Positions 53,241 to 62,030 of a stretch of 64,000 nt of DNA are shown in pieces. This stretch comes from Microbacterium sp. AK009 (GTDB taxonomy: Bacteria; Actinomycetota; Actinomycetes; Actinomycetales; Microbacteriaceae): the NCBI RefSeq assembly GCF_013410955.1, contig NZ_JACCCG010000006.1, positions 62,001 to 126,000 of the forward strand, written 5' to 3'. The position numbers and the translations under genes are program-made. The notes beneath the pieces were generated by a model that did no database searches, was not told where the DNA came from, and saw nothing but the letters and a program-made list of their open reading frames with translations. Numbering within the stretch: position 1 is the stretch's first letter; each line of letters begins with the position of its first letter.

Positions 53241-53342
53241 CCGCGCGCCGGCGGCGACGCGAGCCTGGGAAACGGCGGAGCAGAGCCGCTGGGGTTGCCG
53301 AATCGCGTTGACGGCGCCCGCGCCGACGGGTTCGATCGGTTC

Positions 53343-53828
53343 ATGGGCAGCCCCGCGTCATCCGCCGTCCGACGAACCGTCGGGGCCGTCGTCTTCGTGC
53401 TGGGGCTGCTCTACACGAGCCTCGTCCTCTGGGTGACCCTGCGCCCGCTGCCCTGGGCGACCGAGGGCTCGGAGGCGCGCTGGGGCATTCTCAACCCCGC
53501 CGCCTGGACGGATGAGGCGGCGTGGACCGACGGGCGGAGCCTGGAGATCCTGCTGAACGTGCTCATGTTCGTGCCCATCGGGGTGGCGACCGGGCTGCTG
53601 CTCCGCGGCGTGATGGCACTGGCTCTCCCGCTGCTGCTCACCCTCGGGATCGAGCTCGCGCAGATCCCTCTCGACCGGATCTCCCACCCGCGCGACCTCG
53701 TCGCGAACGGGCTGGGCGCCGTCCTGGGGGTCGCGCTCGCCGCCATGATCCGCCGGCACCCCGCCTGGCCGAGCCGAACACCGCGTCAGTCGAAGGTATC
53801 GGTCCAGGACGCGATGTCGACGCCGTGA
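53343..53828 (+). CDS. VanZ family membrane protein
   Basis: A 161-residue protein with about four helices and the VanZ pattern: RSLEILLNVLMFVPIGVATG, LLTLGIELAQIPLDR, DLVANGLGAVLG. VanZ relatives include teicoplanin-resistance proteins, but most are of unknown function. ATG 53343. Last 43 bases overlap the convergent fusion gene. Confidence 0.82.
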   Translation: MGSPASSAVRRTVGAVVFVLGLLYTSLVLWVTLRPLPWATEGSEARWGILNPAAWTDEAAWTDGRSLEILLNVLMFVPIGVATGLLLRGVMALALPLLLTLGIELAQIPLDRISHPRDLVANGLGAVLGVALAAMIRRHPAWPSRTPRQSKVSVQDAMSTP

Positions 53829-54457
53829 TTGTCGGGTGACGCGAGCGACCACCACTGCGGCGCGTAGGAGTCGTCGGCCAGTCGGCCGCCGGCGGCGAGC
53901 GCGGCATCCACTCGCGCCCGCGCCTGATCGGCGGGCACGAACACGTCAAAATGCGTGCGTCCGCGACCTCGAGCGTCGCCGGTGATCGGGTTGAACGCCA
54001 GCGGTGGCCCCGTCCGGAGGGGATCGGCAGCGTCGGTGTCACCCACCGGCTCGTATCCGAGGGCCGCCAGGAAGAACGGGCGGGCATCCACGCTCGAATG
54101 CTGAGCCACGTATATCCCCACGGTCTGGACAAGGGACGGGTCGGCGACGAGACCCCGCGCGATTGCCGCCGCGGAGACCGCCTCGGCGAACGCCGGGGTT
54201 CGCGCGGGGATGCCGTCCAGATCGCGGGAGGGCACGCGAACTACGACCGCCTCCGGCCGGAGATCGATATCGGGAAGAATCTCGGAGCTCTCGGCCGCGG
54301 CGAGGATGTCGTCGACGAGCGAGGCGGCACTCCGTAGGGACGCGGACCGCCAGGCGGCCTGGGGCCCGGTGCTCGTCACCCGCCAATCCGCGACACCCGG
54401 CTGGGCATGGAAAGCCGCCGGAGTGATGGTGCCAGGCGTTTCGCTGCTTTCACCCAT
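53786..54457 (-). CDS. Fusion of a pterin-4a-carbinolamine dehydratase-like domain and a VOC domain
   Basis: A 223-residue protein. Residues about 12-105 resemble 4a-hydroxytetrahydrobiopterin dehydratase (AFHAQPGVADWRVTSTG, LPDIDLRPEAVVVRV). Residues about 110-223 are a glyoxalase/VOC half (RPFFLAALGYEPVGD, FDVFVPADQARARVDAAL, NHGVDIASWTDTFD). The classic His-His-Trp dehydratase site is not fully evident, so it may not be an active dehydratase. Function unknown. Confidence 0.72.
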   Translation of the reverse strand: MGESSETPGTITPAAFHAQPGVADWRVTSTGPQAAWRSASLRSAASLVDDILAAAESSEILPDIDLRPEAVVVRVPSRDLDGIPARTPAFAEAVSAAAIARGLVADPSLVQTVGIYVAQHSSVDARPFFLAALGYEPVGDTDAADPLRTGPPLAFNPITGDARGRGRTHFDVFVPADQARARVDAALAAGGRLADDSYAPQWWSLASPDNHGVDIASWTDTFD

Positions 54458-54514
54458 GGCGTCTTCTCCCGCTCACGTGGCGTCGCCCCTCTGTCGGCCG
54501 AGGACGCGCCCACC

Positions 54515-55132
54515 CTACTCGCCGGCTCGGACGATCTCACCAGTTCGCGGCATCGACCAGGCGAACCTGATCGGGAGCGGGCGAGCCCGCTCGGGATCGG
54601 GATCGTCCATCGCCTGGATGTGCAGGTGCGGTTCGGTGCTGTTGCCAGAGTTGCCGCAGCCGGCCACCGTGTCGCCGGCGCTCACCTCGGAGCCCGCCGC
54701 GACCACGATGCTCGCCGCCCGCAGGTGACAGAGGGCGATCACGGCGTCGCTCGTCCGGATCATGAGGTGGTTTCCTGCCAGCCCCCGCCACCCGCCGGCC
54801 ACGCGTCGCCGCTGCGTCATCGCATACCCGATCGACCGGAATCCTCGGTAAGCGGGATGATCCGGCTCATCGTCGTGCACGCTGACGACGGTACCGGCGA
54901 CCGGCGCGAGGATCGGGCGTCCGAACCCGGGGAACGCCTCGGCAGGCTCGTCTCGGAAAAGCGATCGGAGGGTGAACGGCGCTGAACGACCGCGATCATC
55001 GACAGGGACGAAGTCGTAGGCGAAGGATGACGCGAATGCGCGCGTCCCGTGACTCGGCACCCGATCGGCAGGGCTGTTCTGAACCCGCCACGCTCCGCGG
55101 AACGGGTAGGCAAGCTGGATCGCTTCGACCAT
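54515..55132 (-). CDS. M23/LytM-type peptidase
   Basis: A 205-residue LytM domain protein: zinc site motifs HGTRAFASSFAYDFVP (H-x(n)-D) and the C-terminal TEPHLHIQ (HxH), plus ALCHLRAAS. No signal peptide is seen, unusual for a peptidoglycan hydrolase, so it may act in the cytoplasm or not on peptidoglycan. Start overlaps the VOC stop by one base (TGATG). Confidence 0.8.
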   Translation of the reverse strand: MVEAIQLAYPFRGAWRVQNSPADRVPSHGTRAFASSFAYDFVPVDDRGRSAPFTLRSLFRDEPAEAFPGFGRPILAPVAGTVVSVHDDEPDHPAYRGFRSIGYAMTQRRRVAGGWRGLAGNHLMIRTSDAVIALCHLRAASIVVAAGSEVSAGDTVAGCGNSGNSTEPHLHIQAMDDPDPERARPLPIRFAWSMPRTGEIVRAGE

Positions 55133-56010
55133 CAGGCGACAGTAGCGAAGACCGCGTTCCGCCAGGGGTCGTCGAACGAGAGCCCGCGGCCGTCGTCGCG
55201 CACCGCGACGCCGTGGTGGCGCAGACGCTCGCCGAGGTCGCCGAGGTCGTCGGCGCCGGGCAGCACGAGGTCGACCCGACCCAGCCCGAGCGCCGGCATG
55301 CGCGGCCCCGCCCCGCGGGAATTCCAGACGTTCATGGCCATGTGGTGGTGGTACCCGCCGGCGCTGACGAACAGCGCCGTGCCCCGCAGCTCGGCCGTCA
55401 CGTCGAAACCGAGACCGTCGACGTAGAACGCCCGCGCGGTGGCGATGTCGCCCACCGACAGGTGCACGTGACCGACGGCGGCGGCGTCACCGGCGGTCGC
55501 GCCGGCCGCGGCATCCTCGGTCAGATGCTCGCGAAGGAACGCGTTCGGGTCGAGGAACAGCGTGGCCATCTCCACCCGACCGTGCGTCCACGACCATTCG
55601 GTGCGCGCCCGGTCCCAGTACAGCTCGATGCCGTTGCCCTCGGGATCGGTGAAGTAGAACGCCTGGCTGACGAGGTGGTCGGCGCTGCCGGTGAAGGTCT
55701 GCGGCGCCTGCCGCGCCACCGAGAGCACCGCGGCGGCGAGCGCCGCCTGCGACTCGAACAGGATGGCGGTGTGGTACAGCCCGGCGGCGCCCTGCGGCGC
55801 GTGACGGAGCCCGGGCGAGTGGGCGAGGACGACGATGGGCCGGCCTGCGCGCCCGAGGGTGACGGTGTCGCGCTCGGCCGCCAGCACCTGGAGGGTCACG
55901 ACGTCGCGGTAGAACCGCGTCATCGCGTCGAGGTCGGCGACGAGGAGCGTCACCGGGCCCATCGCCGTGTCATCGGCGAGGTGGGAGGAGGTCGGGCCGG
56001 TGTCGTCCAT
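55132..56010 (-). CDS. VOC family protein (catechol-2,3-dioxygenase-like, CatE type)
   Basis: A 292-residue protein with two VOC modules (MGPVTLLVADLDAMTRFYRD; VGHVHLSVGDIATARAFYVD). Metal ligands His in LYHTAIL and later FTDPEGNGIELYWDR are visible. Resembles CatE/YfiE ring-cleaving dioxygenases; substrate not known. ATG 56010 with GGAAGGGG upstream. Confidence 0.85.
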   Translation of the reverse strand: MDDTGPTSSHLADDTAMGPVTLLVADLDAMTRFYRDVVTLQVLAAERDTVTLGRAGRPIVVLAHSPGLRHAPQGAAGLYHTAILFESQAALAAAVLSVARQAPQTFTGSADHLVSQAFYFTDPEGNGIELYWDRARTEWSWTHGRVEMATLFLDPNAFLREHLTEDAAAGATAGDAAAVGHVHLSVGDIATARAFYVDGLGFDVTAELRGTALFVSAGGYHHHMAMNVWNSRGAGPRMPALGLGRVDLVLPGADDLGDLGERLRHHGVAVRDDGRGLSFDDPWRNAVFATVA

Positions 56011-56186
56011 GCCCCTTCCAACCCCCGCGGGCGGGCTGGCATTCCGCGGGCCTGGCGGCCCGGCGCCCCTTCGAAGTCCCCATGAACCCATACCGAAACC
56101 CCGCCCGATGTGTCTACTGTCGTCTCAGGTGCGCAGATCCCGGTCGCGCGCCGCCCACCGAGGCGCTCAATGAAGAGGAGACCCGC

Positions 56187-57182
56187 ATGAAGAAACTCAT
56201 CAATGCCCCCGCAACGGTGCTCGCTGACGCGCTGCGAGGGGTGGAGGCCGCCCATCCTGAACTCGAGGTCGACCACGAGAACCGCCTGGTGCTGCGCCCG
56301 ACGGCCGGCACGGAAGGTCAGGTCGCGCTCGTCTCCGGCGGCGGCTCGGGGCACGAGCCCCTCCACAGCGGCTTCGTCGGCCCCGGCATGCTCGCCGCGG
56401 CCTGCGCGGGCGAGATCTTCACCTCCCCCACCCCCGACCAGATGCTCGCCGCCGCGCAGAAGGTGAACACCGGCGCCGGCGTGCTCTTCATCGTGAAGAA
56501 CTACACCGGCGACGTGCTGAACTTCGAGATGGCCGCCGACCTCGCAGGGGACGAGGGGATCGAGACCGCGTCGGTGCTGGTGGCCGATGACGTCGCAGTG
56601 GAGGACTCCACCTGGACGGCCGGGCGCCGCGGCATCGGCGGCACGGTCATCGTCGAGAAGGTCGCCGGAGCCGCCGCCGCCGAAGGCCGCCCCCTGGCCG
56701 AGGTGGCCGCCGTGGCCGAGAAGGTCTCGAAGGCGAGCCGGTCGATGGGCGTCGCCCTGACCAGCTGCACCGTGCCCTCCGCCGGGAAGCCGAGCTTCGA
56801 TCTGCCGGAGGACCAGATCGAGATGGGCGTCGGCATCCACGGCGAGCCGGGTCGCACGCGCAAGCCGCTCGCGAGCGCGCACGACATCGCCGAAGAACTC
56901 GTCTCCTCGATCACCGCCGACCTCGACTTCACGGGCGGTCCGGTGATCGCCCTGCTCACCGGCCTCGGCGGCACCCCGCTGATCGAGCTGTACGTCGTCT
57001 ATGCCGAGGTGGCCGCGGCGCTGGAGCAGCGCGGCATCGAGGTGGCCCGCTCCCTGGTGGGCGACTACATCACGAGCCTCGACATGGCCGGGTGCTCGCT
57101 GACCCTCACCCTGGCGGATGACGAGGTGCTGCGCCTCTGGGATGCCCCGGTCAACACCAGCGGTCTGCGGTGGGGTGCCTGA
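56187..57182 (+). CDS. dhaK: Dihydroxyacetone kinase subunit K
   Basis: A 331-residue substrate-binding subunit. His218 in GVGIHGEPG is at the same position as the E. coli residue that binds dihydroxyacetone covalently; SGGGSGHEPLH is the substrate loop. First of dhaKLM. GAGGAG lies 6 nt before ATG 56187. The upstream 176-bp gap to the divergent VOC gene holds no clear promoter motif. Confidence 0.95.
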   Translation: MKKLINAPATVLADALRGVEAAHPELEVDHENRLVLRPTAGTEGQVALVSGGGSGHEPLHSGFVGPGMLAAACAGEIFTSPTPDQMLAAAQKVNTGAGVLFIVKNYTGDVLNFEMAADLAGDEGIETASVLVADDVAVEDSTWTAGRRGIGGTVIVEKVAGAAAAEGRPLAEVAAVAEKVSKASRSMGVALTSCTVPSAGKPSFDLPEDQIEMGVGIHGEPGRTRKPLASAHDIAEELVSSITADLDFTGGPVIALLTGLGGTPLIELYVVYAEVAAALEQRGIEVARSLVGDYITSLDMAGCSLTLTLADDEVLRLWDAPVNTSGLRWGA

Positions 57183-57183
57183 G

Positions 57184-57831
57184 ATGGCGGATGCCGTCAC
57201 CACCGCCACGCTGCAGAACTGGCTCCGTCGCGCCGCGCAGGCGCTCAGCGAGAACGCCGACTACCTCACTCAGCTCGACTCGGCGATCGGCGACGCCGAC
57301 CACGGCACCAACATGAACCGTGGGTTCACCGCGATCACGGCGAAGCTCGATGCGGGCTCGCCGGCTGACATCCCGGCGCTGTTCAAGACCGTCGGGATGA
57401 CGCTGATCTCGTCGGTCGGCGGAGCCAGCGGGCCCCTGTACGGCACCCTGTTCCTCGAGATGGGCAAGAACTCCCCCGCAGACGGGGAGATGAACGCGGC
57501 CGACCTCGAGAAGGCGCTGCGTGCCGGGGTGGCCGGGATCGTCGCGCGGGGTCACGCCGAGGTGGGCGACAAGACGATGGTCGACGCGCTCGACCCGGCG
57601 GTCGAGGCGCTGTCGGCGTCGGTGGCCTCCGGAGCGACGGCGGCGGAGGCGGTGACGGCCGCCGCGGAGGCGGCGCAGAAGGGGTCGGATGCCACCGAGC
57701 CGCTCGTCGCACGCAAAGGCCGCGCCTCGTACCTCGGCGAGCGGAGCGCCGGGCACATCGACCCCGGTTCGGTGTCGGCGACGATCCTGCTGCGGACGAT
57801 GAGTGAGGCGCTGACGGAGTCTGCGGGGTGA
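57184..57831 (+). CDS. dhaL: Dihydroxyacetone kinase subunit L (ADP-binding)
   Basis: A 215-residue nucleotide-binding subunit: LDSAIGDADHGTNMNRG with the metal-binding Asp residues, VGGASGPLYGTLFL and GDKTMVDALDPA. It holds the ADP that receives phosphate from DhaM. Starts 1 nt after dhaK. Confidence 0.95.
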   Translation: MADAVTTATLQNWLRRAAQALSENADYLTQLDSAIGDADHGTNMNRGFTAITAKLDAGSPADIPALFKTVGMTLISSVGGASGPLYGTLFLEMGKNSPADGEMNAADLEKALRAGVAGIVARGHAEVGDKTMVDALDPAVEALSASVASGATAAEAVTAAAEAAQKGSDATEPLVARKGRASYLGERSAGHIDPGSVSATILLRTMSEALTESAG

Positions 57832-58571
57832 TCGGCTTCGTCATCGTCTCGCACAGCCGGCCCCTCGCCGAGGCGGCGCTCGACCTCGCGATGCAGATGG
57901 TGCACGACGAACCCCCGCCGGTGCGGATCGCTTCGGGCGCCCAGGACGGGTTCGGCACCGACGCGGCTGCGATCGCCGAGGCGATCGATGAGCTCGCCGA
58001 TGCAGAGGGGGTGCTCATCATGACCGACCTCGGCTCGGCGGTGCTGAGCGCAGAACTCGCCCTCGAGCTGCGCGAATCGACGCACCCGGTGCGCATCAGC
58101 GACGGGCCGTTCGTCGAGGGGATGACCGCCGGCATCGTGCGGGCCCTGTCGGGCGGCACGCTCGACGAGGTCGCGACCGAGGCGCGGGGGGCGCTGGCCG
58201 CGAAGCGGCGGGACGAGCCGGACGACGCGTCGGAGCCGGCGGAATCTGCGCGCGCGCCGGTTCCTGCCGACTCGCCCGACTCGCCGGGCGCCGGCGTCAC
58301 CGCCGAGGAGCCTCTCGTCAACAAGGTCGGGCTGCATTCGCGACCCGCGGCGACGCTGGTGCGGGCGGTCAGGACGTTCACCTCCGACATCCGGATCTCC
58401 AACGCCACGTCAGGAGCGGGACCGGTGAAGGCCAACAGCATGGTCGGCCTCCTCTCCCTCGGGGCGGGAAAGGGCGACGTCCTGCGGATCGAGGCCGATG
58501 GCCCCGACGCGGAGCAGGCGGTCGCGGCCCTGCGGGAGCTGATGCGGGACGGCTTCGGCGAGAACGACTGA
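57828..58571 (+). CDS. dhaM: Dihydroxyacetone kinase phosphotransfer subunit M (EIIA-HPr)
   Basis: A 247-residue protein with an EIIA-Man-like domain (phosphorylated His9 in FVIVSHSRPLAEA) and, after a Pro/Ala linker, an HPr domain (KVGLHSRPAATL with its active His). It lacks the EI-like third domain of E. coli DhaM, so phosphate must come from EI encoded elsewhere. GTG 57828 overlaps the dhaL stop. Confidence 0.93.
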   Translation: MIGFVIVSHSRPLAEAALDLAMQMVHDEPPPVRIASGAQDGFGTDAAAIAEAIDELADAEGVLIMTDLGSAVLSAELALELRESTHPVRISDGPFVEGMTAGIVRALSGGTLDEVATEARGALAAKRRDEPDDASEPAESARAPVPADSPDSPGAGVTAEEPLVNKVGLHSRPAATLVRAVRTFTSDIRISNATSGAGPVKANSMVGLLSLGAGKGDVLRIEADGPDAEQAVAALRELMRDGFGEND

Positions 58572-58588
58572 GGGCGGGCCACGCTCGC

Positions 58589-59341
58589 TCACGCGAGCCG
58601 GTCCTCGACCGCCGCGGCGAGATCGGCGAGAACTCGCCGCTGCGTGGGGTTCAGCACGTCTCCGGTGTATTCGGCGATCAGCTGCTCGCCGGCGCGGCTC
58701 ATCGTCGGCAGAGCGTCCGCGGATGATGCAGTGAGAAGGGGTCCGAAGGCACGCAGGAACTCCGACACGAGCGTCGCGGCCTCCTCCTCCGACGTGTGAG
58801 GACCCACGTGAGCGAACCGCTCCGAGAAGGCGACGACCGCGGGAGCGGTGGCGGGGTCGCTCAGCCTCTCGTAGAAGCGCACCAGCTCCGGCATCCGGTC
58901 GTCGCCGAGGAGGTGAGCGAGCAGGATGGACTGGTCGCGATCGATCCGGGTCAGCTCCGACGGGGCCCCCGCCGCCGCGAAGAACGCGAGGAACGGCGCC
59001 AAGTCGACAGGGACGTCGGGCGGGGCATCCAACGCGCGAACCCGACCGATGAGGGCGCGTTGCTCGGTGAGCCGCGCGATCTGCTCCGCGAGCTCGGCGT
59101 CGAGCTCATCGAGCAGGGCGGCACCTCCGGACGAGGCATCGAGGAGGTCGGGCATACGCTCAAGGGCAACGCCGAGAGACGCCAACCGCCGGATCCGCAG
59201 CAGCCGAACCAGGTCGTGCACGTCGTAGTCGCGGTATCCATTGGACCCACGCGGCGGTTCGGCGAGCACGCCGACCTGGTGGTAGTGGCGGAGCGCACGT
59301 ACGGTGACCCCGGCCAATCGCGCCAGCTCTGCACTACGCAC
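58589..59341 (-). CDS. MerR family regulator with large ligand-binding domain
   Basis: A 250-residue MerR/TipA-type activator. Winged-helix part MRSAELARLAGVTVRALRHY, then the dimer coiled coil and an all-helical C-terminal sensor (about residues 130-250). It is encoded after, and overlaps by 8 nt, the MFS exporter gene, and probably activates the operon through the 19-bp-spaced promoter at 60597-60627. Confidence 0.88.
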   Translation of the reverse strand: MRSAELARLAGVTVRALRHYHQVGVLAEPPRGSNGYRDYDVHDLVRLLRIRRLASLGVALERMPDLLDASSGGAALLDELDAELAEQIARLTEQRALIGRVRALDAPPDVPVDLAPFLAFFAAAGAPSELTRIDRDQSILLAHLLGDDRMPELVRFYERLSDPATAPAVVAFSERFAHVGPHTSEEEAATLVSEFLRAFGPLLTASSADALPTMSRAGEQLIAEYTGDVLNPTQRRVLADLAAAVEDRLA

Positions 59342-60590
59342 GCTCGCTCACCACCGTCCCGGCTTCGCCCGGCCCCGCGCTTCCACGCTCCAGATTACGC
59401 AGCGAGCGGGCGAACACCCCGAGCCCGAGCGCGACGATCCAGACGCCGGCGAGGGCGATCGCTGCGACGTTCACGCCCGCGTACTCGGTGAGTACTGCTG
59501 CGGCGACGATCCCCACCGCGGGCGCAGCGGTCATGATCGCGTTCTGCGTGCCCATGATCCGGCCCCGCATCTGTTCGGGGATCCGTTCGATCATCAGCAC
59601 GCCGATGAGGCTGCCGAACACGCCGCTGGACAGCCCGACGACGAAGGCACCGGCGAAGACGACCCAGACATGGGGGAGTGCGGCGATGACGCCGAAGCCG
59701 GCTGCGCTGCCGAACAGCCCGACGAGGAACCACGTCCGTCGCCGACCCCGCGCCCCGGCGACGGCGTAGATCGTGCCGCCCAGCAGCATCCCCGCCGCGA
59801 GCGCGGTGAGCACGAAGCCGAGCATTCCGGGTTGGTCGATGAGCGAGAAGTGCACCGGAAGGATCAGCCCCTGCATGGACGACAGCACGAACACCGAGAT
59901 GAGGCTGAGCGCCGTCGTCACCACGAGGAACGGACTGCGGAACAGCACCCGCCACCCCTCCCGCAGCTGGGTCCAGCTGTTGGTGGGTGTGGTGCCGGCG
60001 GAGCGGGACGGGATGAGGACCGCACCGACACGGTGAGGAATGATCAGGGTGACAAGCGCCGCCGCGAGCGACGTCGCCGCCGTGATCCAGAGGACGGTCG
60101 AGCCGTCGAAGAGCACCATGAGTGTTCCCGCCGCGGCCGGCCCGAGCAGCAGCGCGGCGGCGCCGAGTGTCTCGCGCATGCCCATGAGCCGTTCGGCTCC
60201 GATGCCGCCGTGACGCACGATGGCGGGGAGGAGAGCGTCGCGGGCGGTCATGCCCGGGACATCGCCGAGCGAGCCGATGATGCCGAACAGGATGAACCAG
60301 CCGAGGCTCAACCCCGAGATCAGGTCGATGAGCGGGAGTGCGGCGATGGACGCGGCGGAGACGAGGTCGGTGATCACCGAAGAGGTTCGCCGATTGATCC
60401 TGTCGATCACCACTCCCATGGCGAGGCCCGCGAGGACGGCCGGGATGGCCGTCGCTGCCGCCACCGCGCCGGCCCCGAGAGCGCTGCCTGTCACCTGGAG
60501 GACGATCAGGGGGAGGGCGATGCCGGCGATCGAGTTTCCCAGGAGCGACAGCAGGTAGGACGCGAGGTAGGCGACGGGGATGACGTTCAT
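59334..60590 (-). CDS. MFS transporter (multidrug-efflux type)
   Basis: A 418-residue transporter with about twelve helices and the loop motif GVVIDRINRRTSSVI. It resembles macrolide/MefA-like exporters. It forms an operon with the MerR-type regulator, so it is probably induced by its substrate. ATG 60590 lies 6 nt after the -10, implying a leaderless message. Confidence 0.87.
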   Translation of the reverse strand: MNVIPVAYLASYLLSLLGNSIAGIALPLIVLQVTGSALGAGAVAAATAIPAVLAGLAMGVVIDRINRRTSSVITDLVSAASIAALPLIDLISGLSLGWFILFGIIGSLGDVPGMTARDALLPAIVRHGGIGAERLMGMRETLGAAALLLGPAAAGTLMVLFDGSTVLWITAATSLAAALVTLIIPHRVGAVLIPSRSAGTTPTNSWTQLREGWRVLFRSPFLVVTTALSLISVFVLSSMQGLILPVHFSLIDQPGMLGFVLTALAAGMLLGGTIYAVAGARGRRRTWFLVGLFGSAAGFGVIAALPHVWVVFAGAFVVGLSSGVFGSLIGVLMIERIPEQMRGRIMGTQNAIMTAAPAVGIVAAAVLTEYAGVNVAAIALAGVWIVALGLGVFARSLRNLERGSAGPGEAGTVVSERA

Positions 60591-60596
60591 GCACCC

Positions 60597-60627
60597 AGTC
60601 AGAACTATGACGCAACGGCGGAGTCAA
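60597..60627 (-). promoter_or_regulatory. Candidate MerR-type promoter of the MFS-MerR operon
   Basis: Minus strand TTGACT (60622-60627), 19-bp spacer, CTGACT (60597-60602). The long spacer is the mark of MerR-activated promoters, and the spacer contains a degenerate inverted repeat (CGCCGT/GCGTCA). Confidence 0.45.
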
Positions 60628-60710
60628 GCCCGGCGCCCTCTCGCGGCCACCCGGCACGAAGCGGACTGCCCGGCCGTGACGGCGGGAGCGCTCGACGCTA
60701 CGGTCTGACC

Positions 60711-61553
60711 ATGGGATTCGACATCGGTACGGCGAGCGTCGCGGAGGTGACGATGATGGCCGCGTGGGCGGTGGCCGAGGGGTGGAACCCCGGGGTCACC
60801 GACGCGCAGGCCTTCGCCGTCGGCGATCCCCGCGGATTCCTCATCGGCCGGATCGACGGCGAGCCGGTGACATCCATCTCGGTCATCGGATACGGCGAGG
60901 GCTTCGGGTTCCTCGGCATGTACATCGCCCGGCCCGACGTACGGGGGCGAGGATTCGGCCTGCAGACCTGGCAGGCCGGCATGGAGCGGATGGCGGGACG
61001 CGTCGTCGCCCTCGACGGGGTGGTCGCCCAACAGGCGAACTACCGTCGCTCGGGGTTCCGTCCGGCGTGGACGAACACCCGCTACGAGGGTGCCCCGTCG
61101 CCGGCGCCCGCGCCCGCCGGCGTGCGGATCGTCGACGCCCGCGGCATCCCCTTCGACCGCCTTGCGGCGTACGACCGTCGTTTCTTCGGAGCTCCCCGCG
61201 ACGCCTTCCTCGCTGCGTGGGTGAGCCTCCCCGCGCGGAGCGCACGGGTCGCGTTGCGGGGCGAGGAGATCGTCGGGTTCGCCGTCCTGCGCGATGCCCA
61301 TGCGGCCTCGCGACTCGGCCCCCTCTTCGCCGACGACGATGCGATCGCCTCGGCCCTCGTCACCGCGCTCGCGGCGGACCGCGGAGCGACGACGGTCGCC
61401 GTCGATGTGCCCGACGTCAACCCGCGCGCCGTCGGGTGGGCTCAGGCGCAACGGTGGTCGCCGTCGTTCGAGACGGCCCGCATGTACACGGGCGAGCCGC
61501 CGCGGGTCGACACCGACGGCCTCTTCGGGATCACCAGCCTCGAGCTGGGATGA
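60711..61553 (+). CDS. GNAT acetyltransferase with YitH-type C-terminal domain
   Basis: A 280-residue acetyltransferase. Acetyl-CoA loop in residues about 75-90 (ARPDVRGRGFGLQTWQAG), then a second domain (FLAAWVSLPARSARVALRGE) as in YitH-type Acetyltransf_18 proteins. Substrate unknown. ATG 60711. Confidence 0.85.
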   Translation: MGFDIGTASVAEVTMMAAWAVAEGWNPGVTDAQAFAVGDPRGFLIGRIDGEPVTSISVIGYGEGFGFLGMYIARPDVRGRGFGLQTWQAGMERMAGRVVALDGVVAQQANYRRSGFRPAWTNTRYEGAPSPAPAPAGVRIVDARGIPFDRLAAYDRRFFGAPRDAFLAAWVSLPARSARVALRGEEIVGFAVLRDAHAASRLGPLFADDDAIASALVTALAADRGATTVAVDVPDVNPRAVGWAQAQRWSPSFETARMYTGEPPRVDTDGLFGITSLELG

Positions 61554-61629
61554 GGATCTGCGTCAACCGGGATGCCGCGGAGCGGCCGCCGGGCGTAGCG
61601 TGTCAGGTACGACGACGAAGGAGACGATC

Positions 61630-61881
61630 GTGAGCGACAGGTCCACCCCCGAAGAGGGCGAGTACACCGACGAGGAAACGCGCAGCGGCCGTTTCACCCA
61701 TCACGACGGCGAGGTGCCGGGGCAGTACGAAGACGCCGAGCGAGCCGATGGCACGCGCACCTCGGATCGTGGCGGGACGCCGGGCGAGTACGAGGATGCC
61801 CAGGGGCGCGACGGTATCCGCAACCACCCTGAGGGGACGCCCGGCGAGTACACCGACGTCGATCAGGACGGTCACCGCTAG
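61630..61881 (+). CDS. Small acidic repeat protein
   Basis: An 83-residue acidic, hydrophilic protein made of degenerate repeats around (P)GEY-[TE]-D: EEGEYTDEE, PGQYEDAE, PGEYEDAQ, PGEYTDVD. No helix or membrane segment; likely disordered. GTG 61630 has AAGGAG 5-6 nt upstream, so translation is credible. Function unknown. Confidence 0.7.
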   Translation: MSDRSTPEEGEYTDEETRSGRFTHHDGEVPGQYEDAERADGTRTSDRGGTPGEYEDAQGRDGIRNHPEGTPGEYTDVDQDGHR

Positions 61882-61920
61882 GCGGCCCGTTCGCGCGCTG
61901 CGCGACGTCGCAGCCGAGAT

Positions 61921-61985
61921 GAGGACGATCGGTCGGGGGGAGGACGGGCCGGCTCGGATAGCACACGCCTCGACCGATCGTCCTC
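61921..61985. repeat. 65-bp inverted repeat between the acidic repeat gene and a GNAT gene
   Basis: Perfect 15-bp arms GAGGACGATCGGTCG (61921-61935) and CGACCGATCGTCCTC (61971-61985) with a 35-nt loop. It starts 40 nt after the acidic repeat gene's stop and could be its terminator. The next gene starts 45 nt further on. Confidence 0.85.
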
Positions 61986-62030
61986 GCGCCGCGGGCAGGT
62001 CCACCCCGCCGCCGTCGATAGGGTGAGCCC

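Noticed and set aside
59304..61553. 749-codon plus-strand frame ending with the GNAT protein
   Set aside because: Only the last 280 codons are acetyltransferase; the upstream part is antisense to the MFS gene.
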